Source: Branchiostoma floridae (lineage: Eukaryota > Chordata > Leptocardii > Amphioxiformes > Branchiostomatidae). Taken from it: a DNA stretch of 64,000 bases. The notes beneath the pieces were generated by a model. That model saw nothing but the letters and a program-made list of their open reading frames with translations. It was not told the DNA's origin and searched no databases. The stretch spans positions 926,447 to 990,446 of the forward strand of contig NC_049980.1 in assembly GCF_000003815.2 (NCBI RefSeq), read 5' to 3'. Both the position numbers and the translations under genes were made by a program. How positions within the stretch are numbered: the stretch's first letter is position 1; each line of letters starts with the position of its first letter. Shown here piece after piece: positions 28,801 through 40,800 of this stretch.

Positions 28801-31800
28801 CACTTCTATGTCTTTTACCAAGGCATACAGGGTACCAAGCTTTGGAACCAGGGGAAAATTGGAATCGTCGGCAAATTGTAAAAGTTTTGTTTCAAGACCA
28901 TATGTTGTTAAACCCTGAATTTCAATATTACTCCTAATTTTCATAGCTAGTAACTCCACACCTAAGACAAATAAGTAAGGCGAAATGGGACATCCTTGTC
29001 GGACTCCACGGTTAAGGGCAAACGACTCGGAAATATAACCATTATTGATGATTTTGCTAAAAGTGTCTTTATACAGAACTTTTATCCATGTAATAAATGA
29101 ATCACCAAAACCGAAATACTTCAAAACCTTAAAAATGAAATCATGTCGAATTTTATCGAAAGCTTTTTCAAAATCTGCACAAAATATCAAACCCGGCATT
29201 TCATTTCGGTCATAGTATTCTATGATTTCTAAAAGTCTCCGTATAGTGTCACTAATGGATCGCCCTTTCATAAAGCCAGTCTGATCATACGAAACAAGAG
29301 ATGAGATAACATTCTTCATTCGGAGGGCCAAACATTTAGACAGTATACGGTTATCACAATTTAATAAGGTCACCGGGCGCCAGTTTTTTATATGCGAAGG
29401 TTCTTTGTCTTTTCCCGTGGAATCCTGTTTAAGTAATAACGTGATGAGTCCAGTTTTCTGTGTGTCTGATAAACAACCAACCTGAAACGAATGGTTAAAG
29501 GAAGCCAACAGTGGTTGTTTTAAACTTTGAAAAAAGACCCTATAAAATTCTATGGGAAGGCCATCTAAACCGGGTGACTTACCAACAGAAAATGACTCAA
29601 TAGCCTTTTTTAGTTCAACTTCTGTAATAAACCCTTCACAGCTATCGCGCTGACTATCAAATAAACTTACTGGTGGAGGTTGCGGAAAGAAAGGCATAAA
29701 GACATCGCTGTCTAGAGACATAGGGGGGTCTTTGAAAGTGTACAGGTCGGCATAAAATTTTGTTTGTTGTCTTAAAATTTCTTCCGGATCAATTACCACT
29801 GAACTATCTGGCTTTACAAGTTTTGTCATATTCTTTCTTACATGTCCTCTACCATTTAAATTCATAAAAAATTTCGTACACTTTTCTCCTTGTTCCATCC
29901 ACTTGGCTCTTTTGTTCATTATCAGATTATTAGATTTTGTTTGATAAACTATTTCCAACTCCTGTTTTTTACCCTGTAACTGGTCAAAAATGTCGTCATC
30001 CGGAGATGAGTCTAGTTCTTCTTCAGCCTTTTGATCTCATCTATAAGCAATATTTCAGTATTTCTATTTTGTTTAAACTTCCAAGATGAAAACTTGATTA
30101 GGTGACCACGCACAGTGCACTTAAAGGCTTCCCATACGATGTGTGGGTTAGCTGATCCCTCATTAAAGAGGAAAAATTCTGTAATAAATTTTGAGGTTTC
30201 TTTCACAAACAGCTGGTCACTCAACAAATCACAATTAAGTCTCCAAAAGCCAGGCCCCTTTGGTGTAGTAGATAAGAGTAAAGAGATACTAATTAAGGAA
30301 TGATCCGATCTTAAGCTATCTTCAATTTTAACATTTTCTATAGAAGGGGTTAATGAAAAAGAAGTTAAAAAATAATCAATGCGACTGGCCTGAAGTCGGC
30401 GTCTCCATGTATAGCGGACGGCTGTTGGGTGGTGGTATCTGTAAATGTCGACTAAGTCAAGGTTGGCACAAAGGGAGTTGATGGCTTGAAGGCAGTTTGG
30501 ATGATAATTAGAAGTTTGGTGTCCAGCTCTGTCCAGGTTAGAATTCAATGCTGTGTTGAAATCCCCCACTATTATAGTATGTAAACCAGAAGATGTTAAA
30601 GACTGTACATTGTTTTCAAGATCGACAAAGAAAGATGGATTATCAGTATTTGGGGCATAAATATTTGCTAAAGAAAAACGGAATAGGTCAATAGTTAAAT
30701 CCAATAACATCCATCGTCCTGAATTATCGTTCTGAGTTTGATGGACAGTAAAGATTAAATTTTTCTTAAATAAAATAAGAACACCCCTGCTATTACTTAA
30801 ACCATGGTTAAATAGAATCGGACCCCCCCCAATCTGATTTCCATCTCTCCTCATTCAAAGGTGTAGAGTGGGATTCTTGCAGGCAATATATATCATAAGA
30901 CTTATCCTTTAGCCATGTAAAGATTTGGTTGCGTTTCCTGTGGTCGCCCAGACCGTTACAATTATAACTGCATACCTTAAGTTTTGGCAATACCATGAGA
31001 CCTTTGAAAAGTAATATAAGTTGTCAAATATTTTGATAAAAAGGGGCGTCCACAGGATGCAAAACATAAGTTGGGCAAAGCTAATGTACACAAAGTAGCA
31101 TAATTCTGTTGCAGGTAATTGGGGTCACTTAAACTACATAGCATAGGTAACACTTCAAAATTAGGTATAAAACACATGAAAACATAACACATCGTGCCAT
31201 GTAGTAATAACGAAAATAATAAATAACAGAACATTAGAACAAAACAAAATAAAGCTCAACGGAACACAAGAGTTACAAAGCTTGGTGGCCCTTCCATCTC
31301 GTTGGCTCCGTCAAAAGTATCGCATTTGTTAATTCCACGGAAAATTGTGAAGATAAGAAAATTGGACCAATTTTACACTTCAATATTATAGAATAGTAGC
31401 TCTGTTTCTGAAAGTGACGTTTTGTAAGCTAAATCACCTTTCTTCTGAAACTTCATTTTGAACTCACAACTATCAGTCATTAGTAAGAAAATTGGTCCAC
31501 TTCTCAAATGTACATAACGAAATCACCACTTTAGTGTAAATCAAACCGAACTCATATCAACGTACCGTGATCATCGTCTTAATATAATAAAGAAAAGTAA
31601 TTATGGGAATCGGTCCGATTCAAAAACTAAGAATAGCATAACATGATCACCACTTTGGCATAACTCAAGCAGAATAGGAAATCATAAACAAAATCCCATG
31701 ATCTCTGTCTTGGAGTAGAACAAAGTCAGAGCTCAAAACAAACAACATAAATATGGGAATCAGTCTGATTCAAAACTCAAAACCACATAACATAATCAAC

Positions 31801-34800
31801 ATTTTGGTAAGTGGAAACAAAAATAACATGATCATAAGTTTTCTATAATCCAACTAAGTCAGAAATCAAAATAACAGAATATAACATCTGGATATGAATG
31901 AACACAAGTAGGAGAATCGGGCCGATTCAGAACTCAAACAATACTGTAACAAAAGAAAAGAACAGGCAGCAACGGAATACACCGGCTCGGCTGTGGGTTA
32001 CGCAAGGTATGTTGACATTTCAAGTCAATTAAGTGCACGCTGATCAGCACGTGTTCAAACGAATGCTTGCACCTGTCAAGCCTGCAAGCCAATTCCAAAA
32101 TTTAATGCCGCCGCATGTTTCTTACTTCCTGTGACTTACAAACAAGACAGGAAGGTATTCTGATTCCTATATACTAATACTGTCTTCACATTCATAAAAA
32201 ACACACCAGTGCCTCAAAGGGATGAGATGTTCGTTTAATAATTGCAGTCACATTTTAAACAACATGTTCACCCTCATGTGTTCTTTGTAGATAGCATAAG
32301 GTCAATCGCATCGGCGCGTTTCTTCTCTTGACCGTTCACAAGTAACACTGCGTACGTTGCCTTAGGAGGCACCCAAATCGAAACCCTAGTATCAGTACCT
32401 TTGGCTTTTGCTGCTTCAGCGTCTCGATCGGGGACAAGGCTGGNNNNNNNNNNNNNNNNNNNNNNNNNNNNNNNNNNNNNNNNNNNNNNNNNNNNNNNNN
32501 NNNNNNNNNNNNNNNNNNNNNNNNNNNNNNNNNNNNNNNNNNNNNNNNNNNNNNNNNNNNNNNNNNNNNNNNNNNNNNNNNNNNNNNNNNNNNNNTGTAA
32601 CAATTTATTTAGAAATTTTTGTGATGTAAATTAACCTTAGCGATAGTGTATTAGAACGTAACTTTAACACAATTTACCTCCGTAATATAGGTGTCGTCTA
32701 TTGACCTTATATGACCTCGTTTGTCAGCGGGTATGGGTAGCACCAGTTGACGAAGTTTTGTTTCGAAAATAAGTCAAGGCGGTTTTAAATCCGGCGTAGG
32801 GTGACGATACGGCCGCTGTATATGGCCGAACGCGTGCCGAAACATAGATCAGCGGTCCGCGTGGCCGTAAACGGCAGTGTTTTTGTACCTGCGGGACCGG
32901 AAATCGTGTGGCCGTGGCCGCGTTGGACAGGTGGCCGCTAAGCCTATTTCTTAATCATTACAAATCCAAGGGACCGACAAAAAGTGGCCACTATGGGCAG
33001 GTGGCCGTTATGCAAAGGTGGCCGCTAATACAGGTTTGACTGTATCTATCAAATGCATTGTTGCAAAGTTTGGGGTCTTGTTTGGTTGTCACGTGACTGT
33101 CCCCTAAAGTAGGCCACTTTTTGTGTTTGGCGAAAATTGTGAACTTTAGCCATGTTCAACGCACGCTACGTGACGAAGTAAACAAGGATTCTTATTCAAC
33201 TTCTGATCAAATGTACATCTATGTATTGTCTATCAAATAAATGCTTGTAGAGTTTCGGGTCATGACGTTTAGTCACGTGGTTGTCCCTGAAAGTAGGCCA
33301 TTTTTTTGCATTTGACAAAAATTGTGAATTTTAGCCATGTTCAACGTACGCTACGTGACGAAGTAAACAAGGATTCTTATTTAACTTCTAGTCAAATGTA
33401 CATCTATGTATTGTCTATCATATGAATGCTTGCAAAGTTTCGGATCATGACGTTCAGTCACGTGGTTGTCCCTGAAAGTAGGCCATTATTTGCATTTGAC
33501 GAAAATTGTGAATTCTAGCTTTGATCAAAGTACGCTGGGTATCAAAGTGAACAAGAATTCTTATTCAACTTCAAGTCAAATGTACATCTAGGTATTGTCT
33601 ATCAGATGAATGCTTGCAGAGTTGCAGATCGTGACTTTTAGTCACGTGGTTGTCCCTGAAAGTAGGTCAAATTTTGCTTTTGGCCAGAAATCACCATATA
33701 GGGCTGTAGTTAAATCTGTCGAATTGGGGAACTGAAATACTTTACTGGCATGGCACTGACTCCGATCATGTGTAGCCCTTAACATTGTCTGTTGAATGAG
33801 TGTTAGTAAGGCTTGGGGTCGTCTTTCTTTGCGGTGCAGTTGCTCCCTAAAGTAGGGCAGATAGTTAGCTAAATGCTGTTAGGAGGTTCTGTTACTTTAG
33901 AGAAGATGCCTCTTGAACAGTTTCTTTCTTTTAACATTGTCAATGTCCAATGCATATCATATTGGTACTACAATGACCGATAATGGGCATACAGTGTTAA
34001 ATTAAAGCGATGACTCTGTTATAATTGTAAATATCAATTTTGATAATGTAACTAAGATGTCGTTTTAAATTCAGCTATGTTCTATAATGCGCTAAAATTC
34101 ACAATATTTGTTGAGCACATAAGGTGACCTGGCTTCAGGGACAACTATGTGACTAATTGTCATGACCCGAAACTCGACAAGCATTTATTCGAAGAAAGAA
34201 AATTAAGAATACAAAGATGTACATTTGACCAGAAGTTTAATCAGAATTCTTCTTAATTTCGTCACGTAGTGTAGCCTGGTATCCAGCTATATTATAGCTC
34301 CCGATCGCGAGTCTCTTCTGTCCTCTTCGCAAATGGCTCGTTCTCATTTAAATGTAAAAATGCTGTCGCCTGCTTTTGCGACTTGATTTGCAGCAAATTT
34401 TAGACAAAATCACAGGTTCCTTCATTTTTCCACAATCCCTGGAATGTTTTCCAAAAGATTCATTTTGGTTGATGGCTTGGAAGATTATCTTAGCCACGGG
34501 TGGAATTTCACCCCCGTAAAAAATGGTTGTCTCCTGATAACAAACGAAGAATTCAAGTAGTAGCCAAAAATGTAACAATTCAGTTCCCAGAATGATTGTT
34601 CGGTAGATGAAACCAGCTGAGCAGGCCCTTTGCCCGATAACGCCAGATCGGTACTGTCACTGATCTTGGAGGCTGTGTGAGGTGGGTTATTCCTGTTGCC
34701 AAATTCGGTAACAAACGTTACCACCACCAGTTTGATGGTTGCCAGTTGCCACTGTTATATTATCCACGTATAAGACAAGAAATGACCGTTTTTGTGACGC

Positions 34801-37800
34801 TGCACAGTTTTTCTGGCTTTCTAAAGAAGCAAGGAAGGATTGTTGACTGCCATTTGTACCCCACCTAAGGCCCCCTTTCCACTTGACGGCGCTCTCACCG
34901 CGCTCTCGCTGCGATGGAAAATTGGCCAGAGCGCCGTGAGAGCGCCGCGACGCCAGAAAAACTGCTCAAGTGGAATCACTCCGGCGACCCCAGCGCGCTC
35001 TCACCGCGCTCTTCCAAATTCGAGGTCGCAGAGAGAGCGCCGTGAGAGCGCCGTCCTAGTGGAAAGGGGGTATAACAAAATGTTGTACAGAAATGACTGT
35101 AACGAACGTTAGCATTGTTCGAAGCTTTCTAAGCTTTCTATTTGACCTGGTGTAAAAAAGCTGCCCACTTTTTAAGTGTCCCTAGGGACATCCTCTTATA
35201 CTTAAATGATGTAGTCAATCTGGCCATTATTTTCAATTCAATGAGAACGAGTGAAATATGTATCTGCGAAGAGGACAAAAGAGACTCGGGAACTATAATA
35301 CGGCTGGATACCAGGGTACACGTAGCGTACTTTGAAAATTCACAATTTTCGTCCAATGAAAAAAGTGGCCTACTTTCAAGGACAACCGCGTGACTTTACT
35401 TCATGATCTAATTTTCTACAAGTATTCATTTGACAGGCAATACATAGATTTACCTTTGGCAGGAAGTTGAATCAGAACTTTATTTTGCTTCGCAATCTAG
35501 CGTACGTTGAACATGGCTAAAGGTCACAATTTTTGTCAAATGCAAAAAAATGTCCTACTTTCAGGGACAACCACGTGACTTTACGTTATGATCCGAAACT
35601 CTACAAGCATTTATATGATAGACAATACATAGATGTACATTTGATCAGAAGTTGAATAAGAATCCTTGTTTACTTCGTCACGTAGCGTACGTTGAACATG
35701 GCTAAAATTCACAATTTTCGTCAATTGCAAAAAAATGGCCTACTTTCAGGGACAACCACGTGACTGAACGTCATGACCCGAAACTCTACAAGCAATTATT
35801 TGATAGGCAATACATAGATCCACATTTGATAAGAAGTTGGTTTAGAAATATATTTTACTTCTTCACGTAGCGTACTTTAAACATGGCTAAAGTTCACAAT
35901 TTTCGCCAAACACAAAAAAGTGGCCTACTTTAGGGGACAGTCACGTGACAACCAAACAAGACCCCAAACTTTGCAACAATGCATTTGATAGATATTCTAA
36001 TGATCTATATATGGTACAAATTTCAAGCCAAAAAAATTACCAGCTTGGCACTTATAGCGTTACAAAGTTGGGCCAAAAATCAAATTTTTTTGAAGCTTGA
36101 AACATTGCACTGTTTTCAGGCTGCCCAAGAACGAAAATGTACGACTTTGGAAATTTCACAACAATTTTTAAAAAGCCAAAATGTTGGTCTATTTATATCT
36201 TGTTTTGTTTTGATGATAGGTTTAAAGGTGTTGCCGAGACAGTGCCGTAAAATATGCTGATTTCTGTGTTTTTGAGATGCGAAAATTGGGAAAAATGGCC
36301 AGAAAACTTTGTTTGCCCGTTACCATGGCAACAAGGAGTTTTGATCTAAAAGAAAGCTATTTTGAGGGGTTGTGGACCAAGTACTATCACTGTGCAAAAT
36401 ATGAGCCAAATCTATTTTTTGACCTTTGCCACCATTGTTTGATCCTTACAGACATTTGCTCATAAGATCTTTGTATTATTGACATTGAGATGTGCATTTT
36501 ATTACATCATTTTATATCCAAGACTAAAATATCCTGAGTTATAAGATCTTTGTATTATTGACATTGAGATGTGCATTTCATTACATCATTTTATATCCAA
36601 GACATTTAAAAACAACGCATATACAATTCACACTATGGTTCCCAAAATGTTCGGAGGTGCCAATAAATGGACTAGCAGGGCTCTACGGGTTTGTATGATA
36701 CATTGAAGTCCTTTTGTCATTCCCTGACTATTTTTATCCAATAGATCTAGATAGCCTACCATACAAAGAAATGATCATAAAATTGACTACGCATTTTCCT
36801 AATCTTACATTGAGAACATTCCGATGAGCTTACGACTCCCTACAACCTCAGGTCGTCTGAAACAGCTCGATTCCATTTGGGGACTTACAACGCTGTACAA
36901 CTGAGACCGGTGGCCGAAGGAGACACCATCAGAGCTTACTTCTCTCTGGACAGCGTGGCTGAGGCAGGAAGCAGCGGCAGATACTCCGTAGTGACCAGCT
37001 CTCACGTCCTCGTCAATCAGCTTGACCAAGCCGTGTTCCGGGTGGCGAAGAAGACCATGTACCCAAGGCTGATGACTGGGGGGTTCCACTTTGCTAACAA
37101 GGTAGATTTTGAATTACAGTAGAAACCTCATTTGTCAGCTTATTTCGTGCAATTATCCGGGTGGTACAAAAATGCGAAATTACCTAGCTGGACTGCACCG
37201 GTTTGGAATGCTGGGATTTTGAATTGTTGTTCAGCTGACGAAATCAAAGCGAACTAAAATGTTTGTGTACATTTTTGAATGTATTTCTTGCGAAAAAATG
37301 ATTGACTGTACTTAGACTGTTTTTTTTTTTTTAAATTTACAGACGAATTTATCTTTCCCTTTTAAACGATCATTCTTATTGCATCTCCACAGGCAAAGAC
37401 CAAGGCCCCAGCAGACTCCGAACTTCGCAGTCACATTGTTCAGAACGCAGCAGTGCTTAGAGACGGACAAATGATGGAAAGCCTGCCTTTGATGCCGACT
37501 CAGGTGCGACTTTCTATTTTTCAAACATAATTACGCCAACTTAACCACGCATGCTGGGGCACAATTGACTTTGATAACTCACAATCATCAAATTTACTTC
37601 AAATTTGAAAACAGCGCCCTCAAAAAAGGTCGACGTTAGGAACTCTAGGGCTGATCTTGAAAACAATGTTGACGGTTTGTGGGTGATCATTAATGTTTAG
37701 CCTTATAACCTAAAATCATCTTCTTTCACGGGCTGCTATATTTTCATTCTTAATTAGTGATAGAATTCTACAGTAATAGTTGATTTTGTAATTAGAAAAT

Positions 37801-40800
37801 AACACCCGCTTCTGGGGTTGACTGCCAGTTCGAATGAATGCTTGACGTGTATCTATTTAATACTTTATACTTCATGCTTGGAATTCTGAGCTTGGAATGA
37901 ATGTGTTACGTATAGCTGTTTTATCATTCGTTAACCCTATCCAGATTGGGCTTTTTGGGCCTTCCCTGGACTGGGGGGGGGGGCTCATTCGGCCCCCTTC
38001 GTATTTTCAAAACAGCTTACTGTATGATCCCCAAATTTGCAATGTTTGTTGTGCTTGTCGAGTTTTATAATTCCTGAAATTTTTATATCATTATGACGTA
38101 ATATGACGTAATTATGACGTCATTAATTGATTTTTTTTGGCTGAAACTTGGAATTTCCATAATACCTAAATTTCTCACTCAAAAAGTTACCAATAAAGGT
38201 TTCTTATCAAAATTTAAGTGTTATAAGACTTCTGTTGTCAAAAGATGACGCAACGACGTCAAAATGACGTCATAGAATAACGTCATATGTAGTTTAGCTA
38301 TCCGCCATCTTGGATTATCAACCTTAAATGTCCTTAAGATACCTTAAGATACAATTTTTTCAACATATAACGCTAAAACGCCATGAAAATGGATCGAAAA
38401 CGTTCATATGAATGTTTTCTTTAAGAAAATACAAAGTATTGATGAAATCCGAGTGAAAATCAGCTGGTTATACTTTTCATCATGATATTGTCGGCCATCT
38501 TGGATTTTGACCAATTACGTCATCTCATTAGCATAATTTATGAATATTGAATTATAAATGTTCAACTAAGATGTGTTAGATATTAAAGATATATGAAAAG
38601 AAGTTTAGTCTAGCAAGAAAATCTTAATATCCCATTGTTTAAACCAAAATCAGTGATTTTTGTAAAATTTGCCTTTCAGAAACCCGTTGCCATGGCAACA
38701 CGAAAAATTATAAACTTATTCCCTTTTTTGTAAATTGTTGCCAACAATATTCTAGGTTAAGTCACCAAGTTTGGTTGCTCTAACACAAGCCGTTTGGGAG
38801 CTATAGGACGTCAAAGTTGGCGCAGGCACTTCAAGACCCCCCCCCCCCTCCGTCTGGATAGGGTTAAGTGTAGCTATTTCCAGGAGTTTTGCTTCCATTG
38901 AATTTTGATATGTTATCACACTCTCTACATAGTGGAGTTTTATACGTCTGCATCTTATTCACAGCTATACGTCCATCGAGTGGTCAAGTCATTTAGGCCG
39001 GGCGAATCCATGGGACTCTCCAACCTGATACGAGTTACCAATGCTCATCACTTTAACACAAAAAAGGTGTGTTCATATACTTCATCACGTGTAGACTAAT
39101 ACTATAATATTATATAAGTAATATTGTCTAGATTGATTTTGGCATCGTGGTAGCCAGTATGCTATCGTTACATTCCGACCCGAGGCCCGACCGAGCAGTT
39201 TTGGGGAACGGGAAGTATGATACAAACGACAACCAAAGTCCAAAAACGTACCAAAAAGAATAGGGCCTACGTTATGCATATTCATTAACACAATATTTCA
39301 TTTTTCGTATCCGCGAATATCCGGGAGATGTGATCCTACCGTTATCAAATTTCGATTTTTTTAAAAGTCTTTCATCTTTACTGTTTTGTGCCTTTATTAG
39401 TTCTCTTCTGAAGCAATTGTGGTGCCCGGTCCCTTCGTTCTGGCGGCAACTGTCCACAACGTAGCTGATGAGTTCGGTGACATCCTGTATGAAGAGGTGG
39501 TGGAGACTTCTAATGTCAACCCAGTGAACCAGGTAGAAAACATCTCCCGTAATGTCACTGCTGTAATTATTCAAAATAATTAGTAATATTGCAACTTCTT
39601 GTAAATCATGTATGCCTACTCCAAATCATACTTTCCAGAAATTGACTTGTTTTTACAGAACAACCTAAACATTTGTCAATTTGCCAGTTTCAGTCAACCT
39701 TCCGAATAAATTCCGATTTTAATTTTATAACGATATCTTTCATTGTACGTTCACGTTCTATTGGGCTTGGTACAGGCATACAGATACTATTCATAGAAAT
39801 TAAAACATATTCAATACGTAATAGAAAAATAGACACTTATTTTTGTCTACTTTTTTCAGTTTGACAAGAAACGTAATTATTACTTTACCTTCTGCAGGGT
39901 TTAAGCTCTGCCTGTTATATCATGCGTGTGTCGGCATCTATGCCTTAACATTGCTTCTCCTCATGCATAATACGACAATATCATTTTGTACTGATGATGA
40001 ATGACTTTATCTTCGTCTCTATTTTACAGAAGGATATGATTGGATCTGTCAGCTTTATCCACAGCGTTCAGCAACTGATAGAGAATCCCGGTACGTTGCT
40101 TGAATAATCATAGGTTTGGCTATCAAATACACAACATGTTTGCCCTAACTGTACCTCAGCAGCATGCCTTTGCCTTCATAAAAGGTAGACCCTTTTTGAG
40201 ACCTTAAGGTGGCATCTCGCTGCACTTTGGGCACCGATGCGATACTGGGTTCGTTCACTGCGGCATGGACTGTCGTGTTATTTTCGCCGATAATAAATAG
40301 TTAATTTTTAAAAAATATTTTAGATATTGTGTTATACCCAAAATTATCACTCAGAAGACAACAAAATACACTATACGTATTCATAAGAAAATTCGTTCTT
40401 TATGTCTAAAAATTCGTTGAGTAAGCTTTAGAACCCCGCAGTGCCGCACCGGTGCCCCAAGTGCAGTGAGATACCAACTTTAGATGCAGTGGGCTGTTGT
40501 TAACTGTATAGTGAAAGTTATTTAGCCGGCTTTTACCCCCCCCCCCCTTTGGCTCAGGTACCCATGTTTAACTAAGGCCTTAGTCATGTACATCGTACAA
40601 TTTACCGGTATGGGGATTTCAGGCGCGGTAATAACGCCGTACGTCTGGGAAAATCGGGCGCAATATTGAATTTAAGTATATCAAGCCATGGTCACAAACA
40701 GGCGTTTCATCACATTGTTTGGGGACCTAACAATAAACGTTTATTAGTAAATCAACACTTTCTCACAAAATAATCTACAAATAATCTACAATAATCAAGT

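Larger units (their letters stand above)
26994..31940 (-). mobile_element. L1/Tx1-type non-LTR retrotransposon (LINE)
   Basis: On the minus strand: 5' repeat units (31350-31930), an APE-type endonuclease, a reverse transcriptase and a 19-base poly(A) tail (the T run at 26994-27012). The exact 5' end and target duplication were not found. Frame breaks near 30840 (a run of C) and between 30012 and 29958 separate endonuclease and RT, so this copy is probably inactive. No ORF1-like coding part was recognised. Confidence 0.85.
26674..33042. mobile_element. pogo/Tigger-like element, TA target, carrying a LINE
   Basis: Ends CAGTCAAACCTGTCTATAGC and, inverted, CAGTCAAACCTGTATTAGCG, each followed by GGCCAC words, with TA at 26672-26673 and 33043-33044. 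The other arm of the host palindrome keeps the unfilled site with a single TA at 35993-35994. The CAGTCAAACCT end and TA target are typical of Tigger/pogo elements. No recognisable transposase remains; most of the inside is a LINE plus a gap at 32444-32595. Confidence 0.82.
26206..36461. mobile_element. large palindromic (foldback-like) element, interrupted
   Basis: The left arm begins GAGCAAATGTCTGTAAGG and the right arm ends with its complement CCTTACAGACATTTGCTC. ATAA flanks both ends (26202-26205, 36462-36465). Arms match over 450 bp outside the 26674-33042 insertion and continue inside it at 33045-33700 versus about 35320-35990. Each inner arm holds four to five copies of a roughly 183-bp unit starting with GTCACGTG(G/A) and containing TCCCTGAAAGTAGGCCA. 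Without inserts the element is about 3.9 kb minus the central insert. It sits in intron 3 of the fusion gene. Confidence 0.75.

Noticed and set aside
26160-36465. Matching open frames at 26160-26390 (minus) and 36277-36465 (plus) as a duplicated gene
   Set aside because: They are the two arms of the palindromic element; the frames have no recognisable domain and flank the inserted transposons symmetrically.
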